64,000 nucleotides of DNA from Chloroflexota bacterium (GTDB lineage: Bacteria > Chloroflexota > Anaerolineae > Anaerolineales > Villigracilaceae). How positions within the stretch are numbered: the first letter of the stretch is position 1; every line of letters begins with the position of its first letter. Where the stretch lies: assembly GCA_016234495.1 (NCBI GenBank), contig JACRBI010000037.1, forward strand, positions 42,525 through 106,524, in the 5' to 3' direction. Both the position numbers and the translations under genes were made by a program. The notes beneath the pieces were generated by a model. That model ran no database searches. It was not told where the DNA came from and was given only the letters and a program-made list of their open reading frames with translations. Below are positions 1 to 8,716 of this stretch, one piece after another.

Positions 1-2825
1 TCGCCTTTGGCGAATTTCAAAACGCTCAAGGTCTTTTTGCTGAAGCCGTAGCTGACCCGCGGACTGACACAAGTCTGTTCCTCGTCCCATGCGAGCACAA
101 CGCTGCGGTCGGCTTTCAAGTTTTCGACCGCCACATTGACGAGAGTTTGAAAGACCTGATTTAAACTGACCGTACGCAGAATTTTTTCGTCAGCCTGATA
201 GAGCGCTTCCATTTCAGTGTTGCGCTTCTTGAGTTCCCCGGTGCGTTCATGCACCACGTTTTCAAGTTCGCGGTTGCGCGCCTGGATGGCGGCCAGCCTC
301 AGCCTGTATCCGCCTGCGATGGCAGAAGCAAGCCCGAGCGCGAAGAGGATGCGGAATAAATTCGTCTGCCAGAAGGGCGGGATGACAGTCACTTTAATCC
401 GCAGGGGAGTCTCATTCCACGTGCCGTCGCTGTTGCTGCCTTTGAGTAAAAGGGTATATGTGCCGCCGGGCAGGTTGGTGTAGCGGCTGCTGTGCTTTGC
501 GCCGATGAAGTTCCATTCATCGTCAAAATATTCAAGCATGTACGCGTATTGATTCTTGCCGGGCTGACCATAGGCGAGCGCCGCGAACTCGAACTCGAAT
601 GAGTTGAGCGGCCAGCGCAGGGTAAGCTCCTGCAAAGATTCAACGCGCACATCGGTTGCGATGGGTTCGCCGTTCTGGGTGAGGGAGGTCAATACGATGG
701 GCGGGATATAGCTGTCGGTGGCGGCGGAGAGCGGGTTGAAGAAGTTGAGGCCGTTGATGCCGCCGAAATACATCTCGCCGCGCGGCGTGACGGCGTAGGC
801 GTTGGAGTTGAATTCGTTGCTTTGCAGTCCGTCGCTGACGGTGTAGTTTCTAAAATTGATGCGCTGCGGGTCGAAGCGCGACAGGCCGTAATTTGTGCTC
901 AGCCATAAATGATTTTCACGGTCTTCGAGGATGCCGTAGATGACGTTGTTCGGCAGGCCGTCCTTTTCGGTGAAGGAGGTAAACGAGTCGGTCATCAGGT
1001 CGTAGCGGTTCAAGCCGCCGCCTGCGGTGCCGACCCAGATGCTGCCGTCGCGGCTTTGGTGGATGGAGAGGATGGCGTCGTTGCTCAAACTTTTTTGGTC
1101 GCCGCGGCGGTTTTGATAGCGGGTGAATTTTCCGGTCTGGCGGCTGAAGCGGTTGAGTCCGCTGTCGGCGGTGCCGACCCACAGATTGCCCTGCAGGTCT
1201 TCTTCGATGGCAGTCACATGCTGGTCGCTGAGGCTGTTCGAGTCGCCGGGGTCGGGACGATAGTGGAAGAAGGTTTCAGTGACCGGGTCGAATTGATCGA
1301 GGCCGCTGCCGGTGCCGAGCCAGAGCCGTCCGTTGCGATCTTCAAAGATCGTGTAAACAGGCAGGCCGGATAAACTATTGGATTCTTCGATCGGGATGTA
1401 GCGCTTCGCCTTGCCGGTCTGCGGGTCGAACCGGTCGAGCGCGCTGGCGGTGCCGACCCAAAGCTGGCCGTGACGATCCACGAGCGTGGAATAGACCTGT
1501 TCGCTGCTCAGGCTTTGCGGGTCGGCGGGGTCGTGGTGATATTGCTTGAATTCGCCGGTAGTGGGTGTGAAGCGGTTGAGTCCGTTTTCAAGCGTGCCGA
1601 CCCAGACCGTGCCTTTTGATTCGGCGAAGATGGATGAGATCAAATTCCCGCTCAAACTGGACGGGTTGGAGGGGTCGCCGCGATAATAGGCAAATTCATC
1701 CTGCCGGCGGTTGTACTTATTCAGTCCGCCGCCAAAGGTGCCGACCCACATCACGCCGCCGCGGTCTTCGAAGATGCTCAGGATAATGTTGTTGCTCAGG
1801 CTGCCGGGGTTGGCAGGCTCATGGCGGTAATGGATGAAGTGATCGAGTTGGGCGTTGTAAACCTCCAGCCCGTTGTTGGTGCCGACCCACAGCACGCCGT
1901 TGTGGTCGAGGTATAAATGATGCAGGTCGTTGTTGGACAGGCTTTCAGCGTCATTGGGATTATGAACATAGCGGGCGAAGGTCTGTGTGTTGGGCTGGTA
2001 GCGGTTCAATCCGTTTTGGGTGGCGATCCATAAATTTCCGGCGAGGTCTTCGGCGATGGCGGTGACGTTGTTGTCGCTCAGGCTGGCGGCGCTTTTCCCG
2101 GATTGGAAGGTCTTGAACAGATTGGTTGATTCGTCTAGCTGGTACAGGCCGTTCTCTGCCACGCCCGCCCATAAAAAGCCGGTCGAGCTTTCGTAGATGG
2201 CAGTGACGGGATTATCCAGCCCGCCTTCGCTGCCGATGTAGTGGATGAAGGATTCGTCCACAGAGTTGAAGCGGTCGAGGTCTGAGTCGGTGCCGACCCA
2301 TAAATCTCCGTTTTTATCGATGAAGAGTGAGTTGACGCGGTTGTTGCTGAGACTCAAACTGTCGCCGGGGTCATGCTTGAAGACGGTGAACAGGCCGGAG
2401 CGTGGATCGAAGCGGTTCAGTCCGCCTTGACGGGTGCCGATCCAGATGAATCCGCTTTGGTCTTCAACGATGGCGGTGATCCAGCCGTTGCTGAGGCTGT
2501 TTTCATCTTCGGCTGTGGGGCGGTAGACTTTGAAGCTGTAGCCGTCGTAGCGGTTTAATCCATCTTCGGTGCCGAACCAGAGGAAGCCCTTGCTGTCTTG
2601 GAAGATGACGTTAACCACGCTTTGCGAGAGTCCCTGTTCGAGGCTGATGTGTTCAAAACGGATGGAGCGGTTGAAGCTGGGCGCGGCGTTTTGAATGGGC
2701 GGCTGCGGCTGTTGCGTGGCGGTGGGGGGCGGCACAGCCGGCGTGCTGGTGGCAAGGTTTGACCCGCACGCGGTCAGAATGAGCGCGGTAATGAGCAGGG
2801 CGGCTGCGCGGCGGATTTGTTTCAT
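1..2825 (-). CDS. Two-component regulator propeller sensor lipoprotein, 5' part (partial)
   Basis: One open frame runs from the ATG at 2825 leftward through base 1, at least 941 codons; I checked the frame at the start, near 355 and near 50. The N-terminus is a lipoprotein signal (lipobox LTAC at about residues 17-20) followed by a Pro/Thr-rich linker. Residues of about 55-700 are propeller repeats with the recurring pattern GTxxGLNRYD. About 710-815 resembles a Y_Y_Y domain. One membrane segment follows at about 820-842 (ILFALGLASAIAGGY), then a coiled coil (RNRELENVVHERTGELKKRN), then the start of a GAF-like domain. In this family the missing C-terminus is normally a histidine kinase or cyclase, but that part lies outside the window. 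Role inferred: sensing of an extracytoplasmic ligand. Confidence 0.88.
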   Translation of the reverse strand, partial: MKQIRRAAALLITALILTACGSNLATSTPAVPPPTATQQPQPPIQNAAPSFNRSIRFEHISLEQGLSQSVVNVIFQDSKGFLWFGTEDGLNRYDGYSFKVYRPTAEDENSLSNGWITAIVEDQSGFIWIGTRQGGLNRFDPRSGLFTVFKHDPGDSLSLSNNRVNSLFIDKNGDLWVGTDSDLDRFNSVDESFIHYIGSEGGLDNPVTAIYESSTGFLWAGVAENGLYQLDESTNLFKTFQSGKSAASLSDNNVTAIAEDLAGNLWIATQNGLNRYQPNTQTFARYVHNPNDAESLSNNDLHHLYLDHNGVLWVGTNNGLEVYNAQLDHFIHYRHEPANPGSLSNNIILSIFEDRGGVMWVGTFGGGLNKYNRRQDEFAYYRGDPSNPSSLSGNLISSIFAESKGTVWVGTLENGLNRFTPTTGEFKQYHHDPADPQSLSSEQVYSTLVDRHGQLWVGTASALDRFDPQTGKAKRYIPIEESNSLSGLPVYTIFEDRNGRLWLGTGSGLDQFDPVTETFFHYRPDPGDSNSLSDQHVTAIEEDLQGNLWVGTADSGLNRFSRQTGKFTRYQNRRGDQKSLSNDAILSIHQSRDGSIWVGTAGGGLNRYDLMTDSFTSFTEKDGLPNNVIYGILEDRENHLWLSTNYGLSRFDPQRINFRNYTVSDGLQSNEFNSNAYAVTPRGEMYFGGINGLNFFNPLSAATDSYIPPIVLTSLTQNGEPIATDVRVESLQELTLRWPLNSFEFEFAALAYGQPGKNQYAYMLEYFDDEWNFIGAKHSSRYTNLPGGTYTLLLKGSNSDGTWNETPLRIKVTVIPPFWQTNLFRILFALGLASAIAGGYRLRLAAIQARNRELENVVHERTGELKKRNTEMEALYQADEKILRTVSLNQVFQTLVNVAVENLKADRSVVLAWDEEQTCVSPRVSYGFSKKTLSVLKFAKG

Positions 2826-2999
2826 CAACTCAAGTATACCCAAGGCGGTCGCAAATTTTGCTTTTTTTATAATGAAGGAGAACCATGGATATTCTATAAA
2901 ACAGGTTGCGTATGAGGTTATTGATTGCCTGCTGGAATTTCCCGATGTAGGGCGTTCTCAAATTAGCTTGACTATTTTATAAAATTGCGGCAAAGCCTT

Positions 3000-3080
3000 A
3001 ACGCGAATTTGGCGAATGAAGCAAATTGCGCGAATTTTTTAAAGTTTTCGCGAAATTCGCTCAATTAGCGTAATTAGCAT
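3000..3080. repeat. Dispersed intergenic repeat (GCGAATT family), diverged copy
   Basis: The segment is built of ACGCGAATT, GCGCGAATTTT and CGCGAAATTCGC words, the same vocabulary as the copies at 6270-6306, 8859-8924 and 31436-31492. No terminal inverted repeats are visible around this copy. Confidence 0.5.
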
Positions 3081-3147
3081 TAAAGATTTTTCTACTTTGA
3101 GGCACGGCTTTTATATGCGGTTGTAACGCGAAGGAGTAAAATCACTC

Positions 3148-3219
3148 ATGGCATCTGACCCCGCTCTGGGACGCTTCACACAGCCTAATTCGATTATCCC
3201 CGGAAGCCTTTTAACCTAA
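3148..3219 (+). pseudogene. RHS-repeat core relic (23 codons)
   Basis: A short frame reads MASDPALGRFTQPNSIIPGS and then stops four codons later. The string SDPALGRFTQPxSIIPG matches the signature of the RHS-repeat-associated core domain (DPxLGRFxxPDxIxPG). Nothing else of an RHS protein remains on either side, so this is most likely the remnant of a deleted RHS gene. An AAGGAG lies at about 3131-3136, about 11 bases before the ATG, so translation cannot be excluded. Confidence 0.5.
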
Positions 3220-3233
3220 ATTGGGAGCCTGTT

Positions 3234-3947
3234 ATGAAAAGTAACAAAACAATGGTTCTTGTCCTTATCGTGTCTTTAGCAACTGTTTTTATCCTTATCG
3301 GAATTGCAATGGATGAGGCACACTCCGAAAACATATTGCCTGACACAGCACTTGACAACCTGTTTGGAACTCCTCCCTGTTCTTTACCCTGCTGGCAAGG
3401 AATTACGCCTGGAATTACAACGAGCGACGACGCGCTCCAAAAGTTGGATAATTCAGCTTTGGTTTCAGAAAACACACTTGGATCAGATGGCTCCATATCT
3501 GGATTTGGTGGTGCGGATTGGTATTGGAAAATTAACAATGTACTTCCAGACGAACAAGGGAATATTACGTGGTCTAATGGGGTCGTTCAGATCATGGAAC
3601 TAACAACATTTCCCTATGTATCAATCGGAGATGCTATAAACAGATTCGGTCCGCCAGAGAAAATCGATGTTATTGATTGTACGGATATTCCAGAAGGCAA
3701 GTATCGATATTGGTGCGTAACGTTGTATTACGCAATAAACGGCATTGAAATTCACTTTACTTGTGAGGAATCTTGGACTGAAGCTGGCGCGCAGATTGCG
3801 CCATCCGATCAGATTGAGTTTGTGAGGTTATTCAAGCCCTCGACAATTGAAGAATGGCTATCTTCCTTTGGGCTTGATCCTCAGAGCTACAACTTACAAG
3901 ACTGGAAAGGATATGGAAACCTTCTTGATTTATATATTATTGAGTGA
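3234..3947 (+). CDS. Secreted or membrane-anchored protein of unknown function
   Basis: The 237-residue protein has an N-terminal hydrophobic segment at residues 7-26 (signal peptide or anchor). It carries a CSLPCWQGITPGITT motif near residue 50, with two closely spaced cysteines that could pair outside the cell. I do not recognise the family. The start is supported by GGGAG at 3223-3227, six bases before the ATG. Its neighbours are an RHS relic upstream and an SLH relic downstream, so it may be the surviving cargo of a decayed surface-protein locus; this is inference. There is no sign of an operon partner. Confidence 0.75.
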   Translation: MKSNKTMVLVLIVSLATVFILIGIAMDEAHSENILPDTALDNLFGTPPCSLPCWQGITPGITTSDDALQKLDNSALVSENTLGSDGSISGFGGADWYWKINNVLPDEQGNITWSNGVVQIMELTTFPYVSIGDAINRFGPPEKIDVIDCTDIPEGKYRYWCVTLYYAINGIEIHFTCEESWTEAGAQIAPSDQIEFVRLFKPSTIEEWLSSFGLDPQSYNLQDWKGYGNLLDLYIIE

Positions 3948-3949
3948 TC

Positions 3950-4117
3950 ATGCCAGTTGCAGTGACCCACTTCACCCATAATGGCAACGTAGATGCGTCA
4001 CCACACCTGTCCGCAACTTCTGCCATCACCCGCGCAGAGATCGTGATTCTCCTGCTCAAAGCCAGGAACGGCGGGAGTTATTCTCCGCCCGCCTCTTTCC
4101 ATAATTTGCAGCAATAA
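3950..4117 (+). pseudogene. SLH-domain relic (55 codons)
   Basis: The frame beginning at 3950 contains SAITRAEIVILLLKARNGGS followed by YSPPAS, which matches the end of an S-layer homology domain (TRAEMAVFLLRAKHGSSYTPP) common in Chloroflexota surface proteins. The rest of any SLH protein is missing and the frame stops at 4115-4117. There is no good ribosome-binding site, and the first bases lie against the stop of the preceding gene. I read it as a gene fragment. Confidence 0.5.
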
Positions 4118-4191
4118 AAAGCAGGCTTCACTTTGAAATTACCGAGACGCGCCGGTAAGGTTCGCCCGGTATTTAGGGGTAAAATATTTGC

Positions 4192-4728
4192 ATGGCAACA
4201 TTCTCGCGTGAAGAAATTCAAGATGGCTTAAGGCGGCTTGGCGAACTGGCACAGGCGCAGGGACTGCATATACGCCTCGCGCTGGTGGGCGGCGCCGCGA
4301 TGGTATTGGGATATGAAGCCCGCCAATCAACCCGCGACGTGGATGCTGTCATATTATCTCCCGCAGAGGCAAGGCTGGTTAGAAACCTGGTAAAAAAGGT
4401 AGCCGTTGAACGGGACTGGCCGGAGGACTGGTTGAATGATGGGGCAAAGGGCTATCTGGTTGGTATCAGCGAAGGAGTGCTTTTATTCAGTGCGCCGGGT
4501 ATCGAAGCGCTCTCCCCGTCACTTGAGCAACTGCTTGCCATGAAACTGTGCGCATGGCGTGATGATCTCGACATTTCGGATGCCCGCCGTCTTTTACTGG
4601 AACTCACGCCGGGGCGCGGCAGGGATGAAGTATGGGCAAGCCTTGAACCCTATCTTATTCCGGGCGACGAGTTGACCGCCCAATACGCTTTCCTTGATTT
4701 ATGGGAGACTCTAAATGGAACTGATTGA
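4192..4728 (+). CDS. Nucleotidyltransferase-like protein (DUF6036-like)
   Basis: The 178-residue protein has the nucleotidyltransferase-fold signature: VGGAAMVLG (residues 32-40) followed by STRDVDAV with two candidate metal ligands, D49 and D51. It resembles small stand-alone nucleotidyltransferases, some of which act as toxins or antitoxins that modify tRNA or proteins. The downstream gene overlaps its end by 14 bases and must be co-transcribed, giving a compact two-gene module. A weak GGGGT lies 12-16 bases upstream of the ATG. The fold call is good; the biological role and the DUF number are inference. Confidence 0.72.
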   Translation: MATFSREEIQDGLRRLGELAQAQGLHIRLALVGGAAMVLGYEARQSTRDVDAVILSPAEARLVRNLVKKVAVERDWPEDWLNDGAKGYLVGISEGVLLFSAPGIEALSPSLEQLLAMKLCAWRDDLDISDARRLLLELTPGRGRDEVWASLEPYLIPGDELTAQYAFLDLWETLNGTD

Positions 4729-5071
4729 CCAACTCGCCGAAGCGGCATTGCAAAGGGATAGTTTACGGCTTCGCAGTCTGGTGCAGGATATTGCCCGCTT
4801 CCCCATAAACTGGAGCATGGTCCCGCGCCCAAAAACAAACGACCCGCGCCTGCTGGCGCTATCCGCCTCGTTGGCGGAACTTTTGGCTTCCCGTCAGAAT
4901 CAAACTCCCCCAGCATGGACAAAAACAATCGGCGCGCTTCAAGAACCTTTCTATCTCCTTCAATCTGCCGAGAAGATGACACGATTACGCCATCTTTGCG
5001 AAACCCAGTCCCCTGAGCCAATGCGCAAGCGTCTTCTGTACGCCCCTCCTAATTTCCTTGTGTTCGTTTGA
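4715..5071 (+). CDS. Small helical partner of the nucleotidyltransferase, unknown function
   Basis: The 118-residue, mostly alpha-helical protein starts inside the end of the upstream nucleotidyltransferase gene. The C-terminus reads KRLLYAPPNFLVFV, a short basic-hydrophobic tail ending in an APPxFL motif that I associate with partners of similar nucleotidyltransferases, though I cannot search to confirm. The protein has no signal peptide, membrane segment or enzymatic motif. Translational coupling suggests the two products are needed in fixed proportion, as in a toxin-antitoxin or enzyme-adaptor pair. Confidence 0.65.
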   Translation: MELIDQLAEAALQRDSLRLRSLVQDIARFPINWSMVPRPKTNDPRLLALSASLAELLASRQNQTPPAWTKTIGALQEPFYLLQSAEKMTRLRHLCETQSPEPMRKRLLYAPPNFLVFV

Positions 5072-5107
5072 ATCCATTCATGCCTGACTTTTGCACAATT
5101 TGAATCT

Positions 5108-5146
5108 CATCGTCCGCCTGATGCAACAGGTGGACGATGTTTTTTT
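5108..5146. terminator. Bidirectional intrinsic terminator
   Basis: The arms 5108-5120 and 5127-5139 are complementary over 13 bp with one wobble pair, with a 6-base loop and a run of T from 5140. The hairpin lies between the convergent ends of the nucleotidyltransferase module (+) and heme A synthase (-). Confidence 0.8.
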
Positions 5147-5147
5147 G

Positions 5148-6176
5148 TTATTTCCCGTCCAATGCCCTGAACCTGTGGATGAAATACAGCGCCAGCCCAA
5201 ACAGCAAAATCGCATTGGCTTGATGGGTCAAGGCGAGGACAATATTGACATACGACAGGATGGTGTACACGCCGAGCGTGATCTGCAAGGCAACCACGCC
5301 GACCAGCCACTTGAGTCCGCTTTGGATCTCGGCGGGGTAGTTTTGCTTCCTGACGATGTAGAAAACAACCGGCACGAGGATCAGTCCCAGCCACGCAAAC
5401 CAGCGGTGGATGAAGACGATGGTGAACGGCGATTCAAGCAGGTTGATCCACGAGGTAAACAGGTTGGGGGGAATCCATTTACCGAGCATCAGCGGCCAGG
5501 TATCCGAAACGTGACCGGCTTTGAGTCCAGCCGTCATGCCGCCGTAGGAGATTTGAATCAGCAGGATGACCGTTGACCACCATGCCAGCTTCGAAGGCAG
5601 CGACCACACGGCTTTCTTTGACGGGTCGGGGAAACCGTACTTGTGTCCGAAATACGTCCACAGGGCGAGGGCGAAGAGCGCCAGCGCGAAGAGCAGGTGA
5701 ATGGTCAGGCGGAAGTGGCTCACGGCAGGGCGGTCGATCAATCCGCTGTAGACCATGTACCAGCCCATGAAAGCCTGCCCAATGAAGAGCATCCCCATCA
5801 CGAAGTACACGCCAAATTCCTTGAAGGGAATCGTCTTCTTGAACAGGAAGTAAAAGACGGGGAAGGCATAGAAAAACCCCGCCAGCCGCGCGATGATGCG
5901 GTGAATCCATTCCATGTAAAAGATGAATTTGTATTCGGGCAGGGTCATATCTGAGTTGATATGCACGAACTCGGGCGTTTTTTGATATTTCGCAAATTCC
6001 TCCGCCCAGGCTTGCTCGCCAATCGGCGGGACGACTCCGCTGATTGGATTCCATTCCACGATGGACAGCCCGGAACGGGTCAAGCGGACGAATCCGCCGA
6101 AGACGACGAGGAAGGCCACGACGAAGGTGAAGATCAAAAGCCAGTTCATCACGGCGGTGTTTCTTGTTTTTGGCAT
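5148..6176 (-). CDS. ctaA: Heme A synthase (COX15/CtaA family)
   Basis: The integral membrane enzyme oxidises the C8 methyl of heme O to give heme A for aa3-type cytochrome oxidases. The 342 residues contain eight predicted membrane helices. Candidate heme-ligand histidines are placed as in the family: EWIHRIIARL, SHFRLTIHLL, FIHRWFAWLG and LTHQANA. The N-terminus (VFGGFVRLTRSGLSIVEWNP) is typical of the COX15 type. The start at 6176 is preferred over an upstream in-frame ATG at 6203 because GGAGAA lies seven bases before it. No heme O synthase or oxidase genes are adjacent. It implies the organism can respire oxygen. Confidence 0.93.
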   Translation of the reverse strand: MPKTRNTAVMNWLLIFTFVVAFLVVFGGFVRLTRSGLSIVEWNPISGVVPPIGEQAWAEEFAKYQKTPEFVHINSDMTLPEYKFIFYMEWIHRIIARLAGFFYAFPVFYFLFKKTIPFKEFGVYFVMGMLFIGQAFMGWYMVYSGLIDRPAVSHFRLTIHLLFALALFALALWTYFGHKYGFPDPSKKAVWSLPSKLAWWSTVILLIQISYGGMTAGLKAGHVSDTWPLMLGKWIPPNLFTSWINLLESPFTIVFIHRWFAWLGLILVPVVFYIVRKQNYPAEIQSGLKWLVGVVALQITLGVYTILSYVNIVLALTHQANAILLFGLALYFIHRFRALDGK

Positions 6177-6269
6177 GTGGTTTCTCCGAAGTTGAAATCG
6201 CACGGATTATAGCATGGGAAGATTTGAGAAAATGCCGCGAACATGGCTGCGAAACTGCCTGCAATCTTT

Positions 6270-6306
6270 AACGCGAATTACGCCAATTCAACGAATTTCG
6301 CGGTAA
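6270..6306. repeat. Dispersed intergenic repeat (GCGAATT family), short copy
   Basis: The segment contains ACGCGAATTACG and ACGAATTTCGCGG, words shared with the copies at 8859-8924 and 31436-31492. It lies in the gap between heme A synthase and the TPR gene. A small palindrome (CGCGACAT/ATGTCGCG) follows at about 6322-6339. Confidence 0.5.
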
Positions 6307-6348
6307 GCCTATCTCGCGTAACGCGACATTAATGTCGCGCTACATAAA

Positions 6349-6376
6349 AAATACCCGCAGCAAAGCGCGGGTATTT
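6349..6376 (-). terminator. Intrinsic terminator of the TPR gene
   Basis: The perfect 10-bp arms AAATACCCGC (6349-6358) and GCGGGTATTT (6367-6376) lie just downstream of the TPR gene, and a T-rich run follows on the minus strand. Confidence 0.75.
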
Positions 6377-6394
6377 GGTGGCTTCATTTGCAGG

Positions 6395-8716
6395 TCATCG
6401 AGTTTGCAGTTGATTCAACATCTGGCGGTACTCATCCACCCTGGGCGGATTCATCAACACGATCTGGTTGACCGCCTCGAACGCGCCTTGTTTGTCACCC
6501 TGTTTGACGAGGTCCTCTGCCAGCGCGTCGAGCACATTGACCGCCTCATCGACGCGGCCAGCGTGGTGAAGCCTTGCCGCCAGCGCGCGCTTGAGCAGCG
6601 GCTCATCGTCATGATCTCTGATGAGGTCTTCGATAAAGATGACTGCGGTATCGTCGTTGTTTCCACCCTGACTATCAAGATGCGATGTGTAATTCTCCAA
6701 CTCGCTCATGGCTTTGTCGGTTTGCGCCATGCGCAGGTTAAGTTCAACCAGTTGTTTGCGCGCAGTTTCATCGTCCGGCGCGAGCGTGCGGATCTGCTCA
6801 TAGACGCGCAGAGCCTGCTTCCAGTCCAGCCGCTGCAAGTCAATATCGGCCATGCGCTGCAGGATGTGTGTGTTCCATTCGCGGTGGGCTTTGCCCTGCT
6901 GCGCAACGCGCAAGGCGCGGGTGAAAGTTTTCCGCGCCATATCCAATTCGGCGAGCCGATTGTAGATGGCGGCCAATTCGAGATATTCCTGAATGGCATC
7001 GTCGATCTGTCCGCGCGCGATGAGCTGGTCGATCAGACGGTTGCGCGCGCCGGTGTCTATCGGCGAGAGTTGAATGACGCGCCGCAAAAGTTTTGAGGCC
7101 TGCACCACTTCACCGCGCACACTGTAGGAATGAGCGATGACGCTGAACTTGGCTATGGCATCCGCAGTCCGATCCTCCTGCACCAGCAGGTCGCCCATCA
7201 GTGTGTGCAGCGGCAGGTAGGTGGGCGCGTATTGCACGGCATAATAGGCTTCGTCCATTGCCGAGCGCAAGGCTCCCATGCGCGCAAACTGATTAATGCG
7301 GTTCATCGACTCAATGACCGAGCTCGATTGCGCCTGCAGGATCACATCTGCCAGAGTGGCGAGCATTTCACCATCCTGCTTCGGCATCTGGTCGCGGGTC
7401 TTGTGAAGCTGTTCGCGCCAGTCGGGGCGCATGAGCAGGCTCTTGATGTTTTCACATACTTTGCGCAGGATGGTTTCATCCTTTTGGTTTTGATGTGATT
7501 CGATCAGCGGCTCATACTGCTGGCGGATCTCATCCGCCTTTTCAACTGGTACGGTGATCGAGTCGGCGAGTTTCAACGCTTCGAGATATTCAAGAGCGGC
7601 TTCAGGGAAATGGAATTTTTTCGCGAGTAATTGTCCGAGCAGCAGGCGCGTGCCGAGCGCGTAATCGTTGTGCTTGACGGCGTTCTGCAAAAAGCGCTGC
7701 GCGCTTTCAAGCCGCTCGCCTTTGAAACGCAAAAGTCCGATCATGTAATACAGGCTGGGATGTTTGAAGCCCGCCTCGAGCGCGCCTTCAAATTCCTCTG
7801 CGGCTTGCGTCTCGCTGCCTTTGCTTTGCGCGTCGATCGCCTGGCTGAGATGCAGCACCACCTTCGTTTGCTCAGCCTGTTGCAGCGAAATCTGTCCCGT
7901 GCCTTTCATGATGGCTGCCAGTCCGCGTCGTTCCTGGGTGGCGGGGCTGTCGTCGGAGTATTCGAAGAGAAGCTCTGCCAGCTGAGTCAATGCCTTTTGG
8001 CGCGCCTCAGCCACCGGGTCCAGCCCCGATGCGGATTTTGAATCGCCCGGCTGTTGTAATTCCTTCACCTGCGCCATGCGAATCGGTCCAGTCCCGCCTT
8101 TGCCGCGCATCGGCTTTGGCAGCAGTTGACCGGTGTTCAATAAAGTTTGCGCTTGTTTTGCTTCGAGGCTGTTGGGCATGATCGAGAGGGCTTTGTCGAC
8201 CATCTCTTTTGATTTTTCGGCGTTGCCTGCGCGCTGGATGATGCTTGCGACTGCGAGGTATTCCATGACCGCCTGTTGGATGTGGCCGAGTCTTTCATGC
8301 ACCTGGGCGAGACGCGAGTGGGCAATGGGGTGTTCGGGATTTAAATTTGTGACACGCACCCAGTTTTCGAGCGCTTTGTCGGTGTCACGCTGTTTGAAGA
8401 ACAGGTCGCCGGCGCGCATGGCGGCATCGACTGCGCCGCGTAAATCGCCGAGCCGTTCTGAGAGCTGTGCAACTTTTTCCATCGGCACCGGGTCGTCTGT
8501 TGATTGTTTGGCGACGGTCGAATAAACCTGCAAAGCTTCTTCGATCTTGCCGAGTTGATACAGAGCGAGGCCGAGGCTGTTTAATGCCTTGGGGTGGTCG
8601 GGGAATTCTTCGAGGGCGCGGCGATACGCAACGCAGGCGTTATCCCATTCCCGATCCCACGCGGCGGAGTGGCCGTCGTTCATTGCTTTTTGAAAGATGT
8701 CTTCTCGTCCGGGCAT
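6395..8716 (-). CDS. Large tetratricopeptide-repeat protein
   Basis: The 773-residue soluble protein is made almost entirely of helical hairpins with the TPR pattern (for example LNSLGLALYQLGKIEEALQVY near residue 45, HSRLAQVHERLGHIQQAVMEY near 130, and further repeats to the C-terminus). It has no signal peptide or membrane segment, so a cytoplasmic scaffold role is likely. A less regular middle part (about 200-260) is linker-like, with GKGGTGPIRMAQVKE. No catalytic domain is visible. The gene is separated from polA by a repeat-rich gap and does not appear to share its transcript. The function is unknown beyond a protein-protein interaction scaffold. Confidence 0.88.
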   Translation of the reverse strand: MPGREDIFQKAMNDGHSAAWDREWDNACVAYRRALEEFPDHPKALNSLGLALYQLGKIEEALQVYSTVAKQSTDDPVPMEKVAQLSERLGDLRGAVDAAMRAGDLFFKQRDTDKALENWVRVTNLNPEHPIAHSRLAQVHERLGHIQQAVMEYLAVASIIQRAGNAEKSKEMVDKALSIMPNSLEAKQAQTLLNTGQLLPKPMRGKGGTGPIRMAQVKELQQPGDSKSASGLDPVAEARQKALTQLAELLFEYSDDSPATQERRGLAAIMKGTGQISLQQAEQTKVVLHLSQAIDAQSKGSETQAAEEFEGALEAGFKHPSLYYMIGLLRFKGERLESAQRFLQNAVKHNDYALGTRLLLGQLLAKKFHFPEAALEYLEALKLADSITVPVEKADEIRQQYEPLIESHQNQKDETILRKVCENIKSLLMRPDWREQLHKTRDQMPKQDGEMLATLADVILQAQSSSVIESMNRINQFARMGALRSAMDEAYYAVQYAPTYLPLHTLMGDLLVQEDRTADAIAKFSVIAHSYSVRGEVVQASKLLRRVIQLSPIDTGARNRLIDQLIARGQIDDAIQEYLELAAIYNRLAELDMARKTFTRALRVAQQGKAHREWNTHILQRMADIDLQRLDWKQALRVYEQIRTLAPDDETARKQLVELNLRMAQTDKAMSELENYTSHLDSQGGNNDDTAVIFIEDLIRDHDDEPLLKRALAARLHHAGRVDEAVNVLDALAEDLVKQGDKQGAFEAVNQIVLMNPPRVDEYRQMLNQLQTR

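Larger units (their letters stand above)
2826..3233. other. Gene-poor gap with repeat-like AT-rich DNA
   Basis: This stretch separates the sensor from the next intact gene. It holds an iterated GCGAATT/AATTCGC segment (3000-3080) related to the intergenic repeats near 6270, 8859 and 31436, and a short RHS-core relic (3148-3219). I see no clear terminator. Confidence 0.6.

Noticed and set aside
909..1373. Plus-strand frame of 154 codons opposite the sensor gene
   Set aside because: It is antisense to the continuous minus-strand propeller frame, lacks an RBS and has low-complexity Ala/Val composition.
5479..6264. Minus-strand frame of 261 codons shifted against heme A synthase
   Set aside because: It is an out-of-frame reading of the heme A synthase gene with His/Arg-rich, non-protein-like composition.
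6332..7096. Plus-strand frame of 254 codons
   Set aside because: It is opposite the TPR gene, whose repeats are clear; no RBS and no recognisable domain.
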